Assembly (NCBI RefSeq): GCF_914767665.1
Contig: NC_059504.1
Span: 35,247,720-35,311,719 of the forward strand
Source: Harmonia axyridis
Lineage: Eukaryota > Arthropoda > Insecta > Coleoptera > Coccinellidae
Direction: 5' to 3'
DNA: 64,000 nt
Shown here piece after piece: positions 45,925 through 55,175 of this stretch. The notes under the pieces were generated by a model that was not told where the DNA came from, searched no databases, and saw only the letters and a list, made by a program, of their open reading frames with translations. Numbering within the stretch: position 1 is the stretch's first letter; every line of letters starts with the position of its first letter. The translations under genes were made by a program, and so were the position numbers.

Positions 45925-47109
45925 TTAGTTTTTTTGGTTTGAAATGGCCTCATTTAATTCATCCTGTATCCCAACATTGTTTACCGTTCTTATGTTTCCA
46001 GGTATGTTCTTTTGTTCGACATTATTGGATTTATTCCTTAGCCGACAGACTGTTTCTAGGTGAAATCTACCTGAGAAGCCCTTCTTCTCACAAATTGAGC
46101 ATGGTTCCTTCTTAATTGGTTTTCTATTTGTTTGTGAATAGGAAGGAATTTGTTCGGCAGATTTAGTCATTCTATGATTATCTTTATTTCGACCGTTATC
46201 ATATTTTTTTGAACTTTCTTGCTTTCGCAATTCACCCAATAATTTCTCAAAAGTTGTTACTTTTGATCGATTAATTCTATCTTGTAAGATATCTGGCAAA
46301 CTCGTGACAATTAAATCAATTAATATGTCAGTTGGAAAAATATTTCGGAAATTTAACAACAAATTTTCTTTCCTAAAAGCATAGTCCACTAAACTTCCCC
46401 CTATATACCTAAATGAATACGCCTCTCTATATTTATGCCAACTCGTTTCACAAAAACTCTCCAAGCAATTTTCTTTCCATATTTGAAAACTTTTGTCTAA
46501 ACCTAATCTAATTAATTTAGAATCAAACCATTCTTTCGCTATTCCATCCATAAACAACCGTAAAATCAAAATTCTGTCTCTATCTTCTTCTACTTCACAA
46601 CGCGTGCATTCCGTCTCGAATTTTTCTAACCATAAATTAACTGAAACACTCTTACCATCAAAATTATTCAGCACAAAATCCTCCTTTATCTTCTTGAAAT
46701 CCTTTTTATTCTCCTTGCTTTTTCTTGGAAGTTCTACCGTATCCTGTGGTTCTGATGATTCTTGTCCAAATACTTTTCTCACGTATGCGGGTGAATAAAT
46801 CAGTTGTAAATATTCATCCTTAAACATCACATCTTCTTCGGCATCAAAATATATTTCTTTCAACTCCGGGGTTAATGAAATGACGCTCGTACGAAATGAA
46901 CCTCTTGCTTTAATCGATTTCAAGATATTCTTCACCTTCGGTAGAGCCAAAAGTTCATGATGGTCAGATATATCCTGTTTGTCCTCTGGTATTTCATAAT
47001 ATGTTTTTTCTGTTCCCGTAGTTTGGATCCATTTGAATTTGTATGTATTTTTCTTCTTATCAGTATTTGATGCTTCCAAAGCGATGCAAATTTTCATGGT
47101 TGTCGTCAT
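45925..47109 (-). CDS. gag: Gag of the Ty3/gypsy element
   Basis: The 394-residue protein would form the cytoplasmic virus-like particle and bind element RNA. Residues about 140-290 (NNFDGKSVSVNLWLEKFE... FCETSW... ELRKQES) have the pattern of the retrotransposon Gag capsid domain: tryptophans in WLEKFE and KEWFDSKL, then the LVDYAFRKENLL helix. Residues 337-355 hold a zinc-knuckle-like C-x2-C-x9-H-x4-C (one residue longer before His, and wider overall, than the classic knuckle). The frame is intact from ATG to TAA. The last sense codons are AAA AAC, and the stop follows immediately, overlapping a slippery heptamer that leads into pol. Confidence 0.85.
   Translation of the reverse strand: MTTTMKICIALEASNTDKKKNTYKFKWIQTTGTEKTYYEIPEDKQDISDHHELLALPKVKNILKSIKARGSFRTSVISLTPELKEIYFDAEEDVMFKDEYLQLIYSPAYVRKVFGQESSEPQDTVELPRKSKENKKDFKKIKEDFVLNNFDGKSVSVNLWLEKFETECTRCEVEEDRDRILILRLFMDGIAKEWFDSKLIRLGLDKSFQIWKENCLESFCETSWHKYREAYSFRYIGGSLVDYAFRKENLLLNFRNIFPTDILIDLIVTSLPDILQDRINRSKVTTFEKLLGELRKQESSKKYDNGRNKDNHRMTKSAEQIPSYSQTNRKPIKKEPCSICEKKGFSGRFHLETVCRLRNKSNNVEQKNIPGNIRTVNNVGIQDELNEAISNQKN
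45928..45934 (-). promoter_or_regulatory. Candidate -1 frameshift slippery site A AAA AAC
   Basis: In the gag frame the end reads CAA AAA AAC TAA. A AAA AAC fits the X XXY YYZ rule for -1 ribosomal frameshifting in the correct phase. The pol frame, open downstream to 43535, is exactly the -1 frame. No convincing downstream pseudoknot was found by eye. Confidence 0.6.
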
Positions 47110-47129
47110 TATAGCTTACGTTTTTGATT

Positions 47130-47490
47130 TATAAGAATGTAATCAATTCTTATTTTTATAATCAAAGAAATAGACGATTTGATGTCTTGAATCTGTAAGA
47201 TTTATTTTGTTTAGTTTAAAATATAACATTATAACATACAAAAAAGAAATAATATTATACAAAGTAATACAAAGAAATAAAATGAAAATAAATAAAAAGA
47301 AATAGCTTACTAACCTGTAAGAAATCAAAAACAATGCCACTTCTTCGGGATTCTAAAATAACTCACAAATACCACATGAACTAGTCTTAGGTTAGAATCT
47401 CAGACATAGAACGTAGATCATAGAACATAGATCATAGAACATAGAAGTTATAAAGTTGTTTTCCCTAAATATAACAGTCTTATTTTTACA
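47130..47490 (-). repeat. 5' long terminal repeat
   Basis: It is homologous to 42516-42856 over the whole length. In element orientation it runs from TGTAAAAATAAG at 47490 to TTCTTATA at 47130, followed by about 20 bp and the gag start. High similarity between the two repeats indicates a relatively recent insertion. Confidence 0.85.
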
Positions 47491-47641
47491 GGTATATATG
47501 AGGTCTGGAATATAGAAGAATTTAATTATTATACAGTAGAATAACAATGTAACATCAATGTTGTGACGACAAAAGCTATTCACCTCGAGAATTATCTGAA
47601 AGAATCGACATCATAGTTCAATATAATCGCGTAAATATCAT

Positions 47642-48882
47642 TAGGTGTACCACTTTGCTTCCGCCTTTTTGCAATAGATGTCTGTAGCGGTACGTGGTAG
47701 TCGAAATAAATGTATCGTAGATGTCATACAATAAACTTAGGTATTTGAAAACATAACGCCATCGAAATATTATAGTCGTTTTGTGTCTGTATCATAAAGT
47801 TATTCTCGATAAAACATGTCAATTTACGAGCCAAATTCTCGTCATTTGCGGGAGGTTTTAATTTTCTGCTTCAATATGAAGAAATATCCGGCTGAGGCTC
47901 ATCGAATGCTCTCTTATGCCTATGGTGAGGCCGCTAATGGTGAAATAATGTGCCGGGAGTAGTTTCAGCGCTTCAAGAACGGCGATTTAGACGTCGAAGA
48001 CCAGTATGGCTGTGGGAAAGAGAAGGTTCTCGAAGATGCAGAATTGGAGGTATTACTTGATAAAGACTAGTGTCAAACGCAACAAGAATTGACAGAATCA
48101 TCGGGAGTGACGCAACAAGCTATTTCAAAACGCCGGAAAGTCATGGGATGATTCAGAAACAAGTAAATTGTGTGCCGTACGAGTTGAAGCTGAGAGATAT
48201 TGAACGACGTTTGTTTGCTTGTGAACAGCTGCTTGCAAGCCAAACACGGGAGAAATTTCTGCATTGGTCGATTACAATAATCCTAATCGTAGAAAATCAT
48301 GGGATATCCCGGCTATGCTTCTACGTCGACGGCCAAATCAAGGTCATGCTCAGTATTTGGTGGGACCAGCTCGGCGTAGTGTATTATGAGTTGTTAAAAT
48401 CGACTGTAACAATCACAGGCGATCGTTATCGAACGCAATCAATGCGCTCGGGCCTAGCATTGAAAGACAAATGGAAGCAATACAACGAGAAACATGATAA
48501 AGTGATTTTACAGCAAGACAATGCTTGACCCCATGTTACGAAAGTGGTCAAGGCACACTTGGGAATGGGAAGTCCTACCCCACCCACTGTATTTTTCAGA
48601 GGTTCCTCCCTCGAACTATTCCTTGTTTTGATCAAAGGCACACGTCATAGTTGACGAGCACTACCGGTCTTATGAAGAAGTAAGAAATACGGATCGATTC
48701 GTGGATCATTTCAAATGATGACCAGTTTTTTCAACGCGGGATTAGTTCGCTGTCTGTAAGATGGGAGAAAGTAGGGGCCTGCGATGAACAATCCTTTGAA
48801 TCATAAATGCATGACCAGTTTTTTCACAATAAATCCTCGAATTTCGGAAAGAAACGGCGAAAGGAAAGTTGCACGACTATGT
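47642..48882 (+). mobile_element. mariner relic with both ends
   Basis: The left end has GGTGTACCACTTTGCTTCCG and the right end the inverse (about 48855-48882, GGCGAAAGGAAAGTTGCACG). TA-like flanks are present. The transposase is readable in pieces: EPNSRHLRE near 47830, a middle region QLGVVYYELLKSTVTITGDR at about 48365-48420, and ILQQDNA followed by a TGA at 48528. It has many stops and frameshifts. Because it lacks the insert seen at 4946-5402 it is the best reference for that insertion. Confidence 0.8.
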
Positions 48883-49004
48883 ATTTTCATCTCTAGGATT
48901 TAATACTCGTGCGCCTATACTACTTAGATCTAGTAGTATCAAAGTTTTGAAGAGACTTTTCGAAATGATTCAACCCACAAAGATTCCGCCAGGGTGTTCC
49001 TTTT

Positions 49005-49400
49005 TCGTTTTTCTTCTCTTTCTTGTAGATTCTCGGTTAATGAAAGGAGTTCTTTTTCTGCCAAATGTCTTGGCCTCTTCATTTTCGTTAATTCCCGAGT
49101 GAATGGGAATCATGACTTAACATACCTTATTATTCTTGCCTATTTCATTGAGTTTCCTTGGGTCACTTCAATATCATCTAAGAATTGATGATATGTGAGC
49201 TCAATGCTTTGATTGTAGCCTGACTGTCAGAATGTATCACTATATCACAAAACTGGTACTTTAATACTTACTAGGTTCATTTTCACACATATTTGGGTTG
49301 CAAGTATTTCTGCCTGAAAGACACTTGGATGACGATAGTGAACATTTCGTGCCAGCCCTGAATACTCTGGAGCCAGACCCTAAAGTGGTGTTAAAACCAA
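49005..49400 (-). pseudogene. LINE RNase H relic
   Basis: On the minus strand, in shifting frames, there is a VFQAEILA block (typical RNase H FxAE), a degraded SDSQ-like region and VMIPIHSGINENEEA (the WVPGHSGIxGNExAD block), then LAEKELLSLTENL. This order occurs in ORF2 of Jockey/R1/I-type LINEs that carry RNase H. Multiple stops. No reverse transcriptase is detected upstream. Confidence 0.55.
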
Positions 49401-50605
49401 CTGTTTACCATTTGATGTAATTCTTTTTGAGAGCTGGGATTGTGAACACCATTTCCTAATTTTGCAGGAATATTTGTTTCACTCTTTTGCAACTAATTTC
49501 TGAATATACCAAATTGAGATGGGTATTTTTTCAATTAGCCATCAAAAACAAAATTTTATATAGGGATCACTGAATGGATTATGCTCATTTATGTATTGAA
49601 CTGTGATATTTAAACCCCGAATCTACGCTGGAAAATTCAAATATTTAGCAAATTCTTTTCAAAAGTTATTGTGTACACTACAACCGTTCTACCGTTCAGA
49701 AAAAATTTTGATTAATTAGTTAATCGAACCTAAACCTTTTCGAACATTATCTGCCCGTAATTCGAATATTCAGTCGAAACGATAGCCCGCCGTTTTCCTA
49801 AAACAAGTGCTCCATAAGGAAATGACTGGAGGTGCTCATAAAAGTTACGTTATATTCATACAGAAACATAAAAAAACCACATACATACTGAGAATGAGAA
49901 TGATCCTGCATTTTCGAGAACAGCAAAAACATTATAAAAACTTTATAGCCAGCCTTCATTCAACAGACTACCGTATATTTCACACTGTTCTTAACCATTT
50001 AAGCCTTCATATCTGCGGACTATCAGATAGATCAGACACAATTGGCATATCTATCTTGGAACCCACAAGGAACAAATTATGTATTTATGGATGCTAATTA
50101 AAAACGTTGTTTCATTATACTAAACTTCAAGATAAATGACGAAACGTTTTTAGAGTCTGTCATATCTGATTGAGGAGTCAGATTTCGGATTTGAAAACTG
50201 GTGTTAATTAAAATGATATGACTCGAAGATTGGATCTGAATAAGAACGAAGGTAGTTAGCTTAAGTAAGTGGTTGCTGGCTACATAAAGATGTCAATTTG
50301 TAAGGAGTTCATGGCAGAATGGTATCTGAAAAAATTCTCAGTCTTCATTCTGGAAATAAAAGTAGGTATCGAGAAGATTTCAATATACTCCTTCGTCTCC
50401 TTCCCCTTCACGAAATCCTTTAAAATTCTATATATCATATTAACCGACATTCAAAGAATCTATTTCTTATTTCTGTCATGGTTCTCGTTATTAATAACTA
50501 ATAAATTTAGATCAATGAGAGTAATGGAGCAGAAATGGTAAATCATTTCATAAGGTGGGGACGTGTCACTTTCAAAACGTTTGAAAAAAAATGACATATT
50601 TATTT
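49401..50605. other. Unassigned DNA
   Basis: Frames of 90-96 codons (49807-50097 and 50269-50541) have no recognised motif. No repeats were found. Confidence 0.4.
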
Positions 50606-50609
50606 CGTA

Positions 50610-50675
50610 GGAGAAGTGACTTTTCATGGATCGCCTTCAATTAAACACAGGCTCGCCATGAAAAGTCACTTCTCC
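50610..50675. repeat. Perfect 20-bp inverted repeat, 26-nt loop
   Basis: GGAGAAGTGACTTTTCATGG at 50610 is followed by its exact reverse complement at 50656. A perfect 20-bp arm is unlikely by chance here. It could be a foldback transposon end or a structured regulatory element ahead of the GC-rich segment. Confidence 0.8.
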
Positions 50676-50689
50676 GAATAATAGTATAC

Positions 50690-51010
50690 TATATTAAACT
50701 CGTAAGCGCTCCTCCCACCGAAAATCGAACGATTTTGGACCGATTTTGCGGTCGAGTGTTCTCGGCTCTGGGAGAGATACGAGAAAAACTAAAAGTACGG
50801 GAAGAAAGAGAAAATGTCGAATTAACTCCCGCGGATATTCCCGTTTCCCGATTTTTCGGGATTACCTGGGAATGAACGGATAAAGTTTGGGAAATTTCCC
50901 GACGAATTTCCAGATTCACGTCGACGTGAACGACCAATAGGAAAATACTACGATGTCCTTGGGTAGCAACGGGCCTAGCAACGTCCGCGGCAATTGACGT
51001 TTCTAGAATA
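50690..51010. other. CpG- and GC-richer segment, possible promoter
   Basis: The segment has many CG dinucleotides (CGTAAGCGC, TCGAACG, GTCCGCGGC) in an otherwise CpG-poor, AT-rich context. The sequence is unrelated to any repeat I see elsewhere in the window. It lies 110 bp before a short plus-strand frame (51119-51220). A host promoter or first-exon region is possible but unproven. Confidence 0.3.
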
Positions 51011-51118
51011 TTTCTAATTGTCGATCGAACCAGAAATAATGATCAATTCAGTTAATTATATCGATTCAATTACAGAAATTCCATATTTGACTAAAATATC
51101 GATACTAAATATGCCCCG

Positions 51119-51220
51119 ATGGATGCTTTTCGAATTTTAGAAGCTGCAATAAGTCAATACTTGGACAGAAGACGACAAATGTCAAAATTTATTCATGCCG
51201 TGATTTCTTTCCATAATTAG
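51119..51220 (+). CDS. Unrecognised 33-codon frame
   Basis: The frame reads MDAFRILEAAISQYLDRRRQMSKF onward to HN and a TAG. It is short but has an amphipathic, charged character unlike the surrounding translations, and it sits downstream of the CpG-richer segment. It could be a first exon, a small ORF or chance. No family is recognised. Confidence 0.15.
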   Translation: MDAFRILEAAISQYLDRRRQMSKFIHAVISFHN

Positions 51221-51892
51221 ATCATTGCATTGATTATATTAACGATGCGACGGTCAATATTATCATTCATCTCATTTTAGGACATTCTACAATTAATCAT
51301 ATTTTGAAATTAAATGGGAAATGAAATGATGCCTTTCATACTATTGTTATAAATAGGAAACGTCAGATGATATTCGACTAGAACCATTGAAATTTGGACG
51401 AATTCAGAGGAAAGATGCAAGAAAAGATGATTAATATACGATTTCTATCCTTTTTTCCATGTATATTTGATGATATTTTCAAATGCAATCGTTTTGTGTC
51501 AATGGGAAACTTGATAAGCCAGAAGTCTCTACAGGAGTCATTTGAGGAGTTTTTCACGAGATATTCAAGGAAATAATATACTACAACTGTATGTACCGCC
51601 CTTTTATGATGGTATTTTTGCGTTTTGTTGAGGTTTTCATGGAAATTCGTCAAATTTTGAAGCATTCATTTTCATGTGAATTGTCAAGGACATACGTAAA
51701 TATATCATTTCGGACAGATATTAGCATCCAACCTGAAGTGAGCCGGTAGGTAGAGATATTTTAATTAAATATCCTTTATATTTAACGATTTTTTAAACGA
51801 AAATCATGAAAATTCATCAACTTATAGAATCTCTGTCACCATTTATTTTGACAATTTTCCTATAAGAAGCACAAATGCACCAAATTATTCGA
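51221..51892. other. Unassigned AT-rich DNA
   Basis: No coding or structural feature that I can support is seen. Confidence 0.4.
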
Positions 51893-51899
51893 AGTCATT

Positions 51900-51978
51900 G
51901 TAGCCGGATCGTAAGGGATGCGTTTGTTCAAGCTGAGGTCTCTATGGGTTGCGAGTTCAAGTCTTGCAGCAGGTCATA
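51900..51978 (+). ncRNA. tRNA-Leu(CAA)-like sequence, probably pseudogene or SINE head
   Basis: TAGCCGGATCG resembles the A box and GAGTTCAAGTC the B box of Pol III promoters. The T arm is well formed: GCGAG and CTTGC pair around a 7-nt TTCAAGT loop. TTCAAGC gives an anticodon-loop candidate with CAA. A T-run (about 51981) follows like a Pol III terminator. The acceptor arms do not pair and the anticodon stem is weak, so a functional tRNA is unlikely. Confidence 0.4.
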
Positions 51979-52239
51979 ATTTTTTTTTCTTATTTTTTCG
52001 CCAGTTATTAATTTTTATATTATTTGGCGGTGAATGCTTCGGAATATTTATATGGATCAATTTTTTTTGGTCTATTGTGTGAATGATTTCGTAGTATACA
52101 CATATAATGTTTTTCCGATTTTCGAAGTACATATAAGAATAACGATTATACATTGTTTTTTTCAAGTTGCCTATTGGAGGTTTTTCGATAAATTGACCAA
52201 TTTGAAATTTTAAAATGAAAGGGATTCCTACATTTCCAT

Positions 52240-53115
52240 ATTATACAGGGTGTACATTTTTCGAGCGCCAATTATGCTTTTCTGTAAAATAGAAAACTTA
52301 TGAAATCTGAAAATTGAAATTTCAAGTTAGATTTCACATAATTTGCGAAATTATACGTGCGATGAATAAAGTTTATACAGAGTGTACAATTTCCGAGTAC
52401 CAATTTCCGAGATGTCTCTGGAGAACTGAAAACTTTTCTTATAGTTGACATGTTAGCTCTAGGTTATCATTTCATTGCATAATTCTTGAAGGTATACAGG
52501 TGGGGATTGACGGTTATATACAGGTTGTACAATTTTCAAGCGCCAATTATACATTTCTAGAAAATCGAGACCTTATAAAATCTGAAAATTGGAATAAGAG
52601 CTTTAGATTTGTTTTCTCTTGCATAATTTGCGAAGATATACGTGCGATGAATATTTTTTATACAGAAAGCACAATTTCTGAGTTCCAATTGGACGACTCT
52701 GGATAACTGAAACCTGTTGAAATCTGATAGTTGAGATCTTAGATCCAGGTTATTTTTTTTTTGCATAATTGTTGAAGGTATACAGTAAGCGACTGACGAT
52801 CATATACAGGGTGTATTATTTTCGAGTACCAATTAGATTTTTATGCAGAAATGTGAAATATTGAACCATCGGAATATAAGCTTCAGGTTTTTTTTTCATA
52901 GTTTGTGAGGAAATATATTATAATTGATTCAAAATTATACTGGGTGTACAATTTAGTGGCAATTAGCCATTTCTGAATTATGAAATCTGAAAATTGAGAT
53001 TATAGCTTTTGCTTATTTTTCCAATGCATAATTCATTAACTCATCAGACATGTTGACTGTCATTTTAAGTTTCTTCTATGTGTTTCAACAAAAACTTTAT
53101 ATACAGGATGTTTCA
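52240..53115. repeat. ~140-bp tandem array, about 6-7 units
   Basis: TACAGGGTGTACATTTTTCG at 52242 recurs with variation near 52374, 52516, 52659, 52799, 52937 and 53090, at spacings of 132-150 bp. Units share a TATACAGGGTGTACAATTT-like start, GAGYRCCAATTA, and an AAAATCTGAAAATTG block. Units are diverged, so the array is old. It resembles satellites derived from a terminal part of a transposon. Confidence 0.75.
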
Positions 53116-53310
53116 TGTAAATATACAGTTTATAAAGGGTCGAGTTGATTGTCACTCGATAGGAATTATTCGATATTATTCCAATCCTCAAATTACATAC
53201 AAGATGCGGGTTACTCACGCGTATATTCATGAATCCTTAGTATCTCGCTTTATCTCAGTGCGATATCGATTTTACAGGAGATATGGGAGTATTTATGAAT
53301 GAATTAAAAA

Positions 53311-53592
53311 GTAGATCTATGGGCTATATTGATCAACCTAAAAGGTAGACCTATGGGCTGTATTGATCCACCTACAAGGTAGATCAATGGGCAACATTGA
53401 TCTACCTACAAGGTAGATCTGTGGGCAACATTGATCTACCTACAAGGTAGATCTGTGGGCAACATTGATCAACCTACAAGGTAGATCTATGGGCAACATT
53501 GATCAACCTACAAGGTAGATCTATGGGCAATGTGGATCTATGGGCTTTATTGATCCACAGGATATATTGATCTACCTACAAGGTAGATCTAC
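53311..53592. repeat. 34-bp minisatellite, about 8 units
   Basis: The unit is GTAGATCTATGGGCAACATT followed by GATCAACCTACAAG. Neighbouring units together form a hairpin (GATCTACCT, ACA, AGGTAGATC). Interior units are nearly identical and outer units vary. One irregular unit near 53520-53570 contains a duplication. No spacers, so not a CRISPR-type array. Confidence 0.9.
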
Positions 53593-53619
53593 GGCGCGTA
53601 CTAGTATATTCTAAAACAA

Positions 53620-53714
53620 GTTGCAGAATGGGCTCCTATTCCAACACGTATGTCGCTCCTTCGTCGCTCGTTTTCGAAGTATTTTCGAGTGTTGGAATTG
53701 CCTTCTGCAACGAG
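53620..53714. repeat. Foldback hairpin related to the 2.4- and 5.0-kb hairpins
   Basis: TTGCAGAATGGGCTCCTATT with CCAACAC faces GTGTTGGAATTGCCTTCTGC on the other side. Read on the minus strand it starts GCAGAAGGCAATTCCAACAC, resembling GCAGAAGGCATTGATATTCT of the other family, and its tip is ACGAGCGACGAAGGAGCGAC. It is immediately downstream of the minisatellite. Confidence 0.65.
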
Positions 53715-54418
53715 TAGTAGACAATATTCTCTCTATTTCAGTCAAGTTTTGTGAAATATTGTTGAAATTTAATTAAAAATTCAGAATATACATCCTAGTG
53801 ACTTTTGAATTGTATTTCGGCAGTTGGTGTAACTGTTACGAAAATTGACATTACGTAATTTGAATTTGAGTATTACGATACTGAAATAGAAAAAATATGT
53901 TATTTTTTCCAAACGTTTTAAAATTCATAGAAATCTGGAGATCCTACTCTAAATAAGAATTATATTATCGATCGTTATAATTGATTGATTAATGGAGAAT
54001 TAGCCTTGTTACGGTTATCATGCTCAATTAATTTTGACAGACATAAAGTATAATAGTTGATAGTTATCATTGCTAGGCAACACTTTTTCCTCCGGCGGAC
54101 AGAAAAGTAATTCATCGTTGACAATGAAACCCATTTCCTTCTGGCGGAGGAAAAATAGAACTTTTCGATTATCTTGTCAGTCTAAATTGTTATCGAACGT
54201 TTGAAACAAAAATTACTGAAAAATTCGAGCACTAATTTGAGAAAATCTGTTGTGTTCTATTTAATAATAATAATAATCGTCTTTATTGGGCGAAGTTTAT
54301 TGGGCGTCTTTTTTTGTACAATAACAGTAATTAAAGGCTATAATTGTAGAAATTTTCTACCTAATTAAGATTTGGTTCCTCATCCCTCACAGAAATTTGT
54401 TACCAAACTGAGTAGCTG
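53715..54418. other. Unassigned DNA with a reversed LINE-like tail
   Basis: 54263-54320 (TAATAATAATAATCG then CTTTATTGGG, with GGGCGTCTTTTTTTG) resembles a reversed 5'-truncated LINE tail. Otherwise nothing is recognised. Confidence 0.35.
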
Positions 54419-55175
54419 AAGGGATTTCCAATAAGAGGTTTAATTTTGAAGCTGTCATTTTTCGACATTTGTCAAATAGAAATTACGCCATTACTGAAAA
54501 TGGAAGGATACACGATTTCAATTATGCAATGAAATTGTTAAAATTCTCAACAAAAATGGTGAAAATTTTGCAGTCACAATACTTTTGGGCGATCATAAAA
54601 CACCTTCTTGGCTGGCAATAGTGAAACTGGTAAATAAATTTTATTTGTTGTACAAGTTAGTGATGTGAAGAATCGAAACTGCGTGCTAGTATGGATGAAT
54701 AAATGAATGAAATGAAACGCTGTTGCTGTAGCCTATAGCACGTTGTGTTCACGAATACCCTGGTTTGTTGTATCACTTGTATCCACGTCGATCTTGAGAA
54801 TTGGGAGATATTGGTATGGACGACGTTCATTTCAACAAGGCGGCGCTACGTGCCACTCAAGTGATGAAACAATCGCCATTTTGTAAGAGGAGTTTCCTTA
54901 CCGTATTATTTCTCGTATAGGTGATCACAATTGTCCACCCAGATCTTGTGATTTAAGACCTTTCGACTTCTTCTTTGAGGCCACGTGAAAAATAAGGTCT
55001 ATACTAATGCTCCACATCAATAGATTCAAGACTTTAAAATGGAATTCGAGAAATTATTGAGCACATACAGCCGTAATTTTCATGAAAAGCATATGGTGCT
55101 ATAATCTATTTGGCTGATATAGGTACTCATTTATTTCAATATCAAAAAGAAACCTCCTATTGGAAAGCCCTAAAT
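54419..55175 (+). mobile_element. mariner-like relic with GGGNTTTCCAATARGAGGTTT ends
   Basis: The left end GGGATTTCCAATAAGAGGTT and the right end AAACCTCCTATTGGAAAGCC are inverted repeats. The plus-strand interior has decayed transposase words: a helix-turn-helix region with VDLENWEI-like sequence near 54790, then FCPPRSCDLRPFDFFFEATWKI near 54935-54990. No intact frame. The same family appears at 16004 and 20968. Confidence 0.7.

Larger units (their letters stand above)
42516..47490 (-). mobile_element. Ty3/gypsy LTR retrotransposon, nearly complete
   Basis: Two direct repeats (42516-42856 and 47130-47490) bracket a gag-pol coding region on the minus strand. A purine-rich tract (GTGTGGGGGGA) lies directly before the 3' repeat, the normal plus-strand primer. 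GGTA flanks both outer ends and may be the target duplication. Domain order is Gag, protease, reverse transcriptase, RNase H, integrase, the Ty3/gypsy order. There is no envelope gene: only about 30 bp separate the integrase end from the repeat. I did not recognise a primer binding site after the 5' repeat. Confidence 0.9.

Noticed and set aside
53311..53592. CRISPR-like array
   Set aside because: Units are contiguous 34-bp repeats without unique spacers, in a eukaryotic context; a minisatellite.
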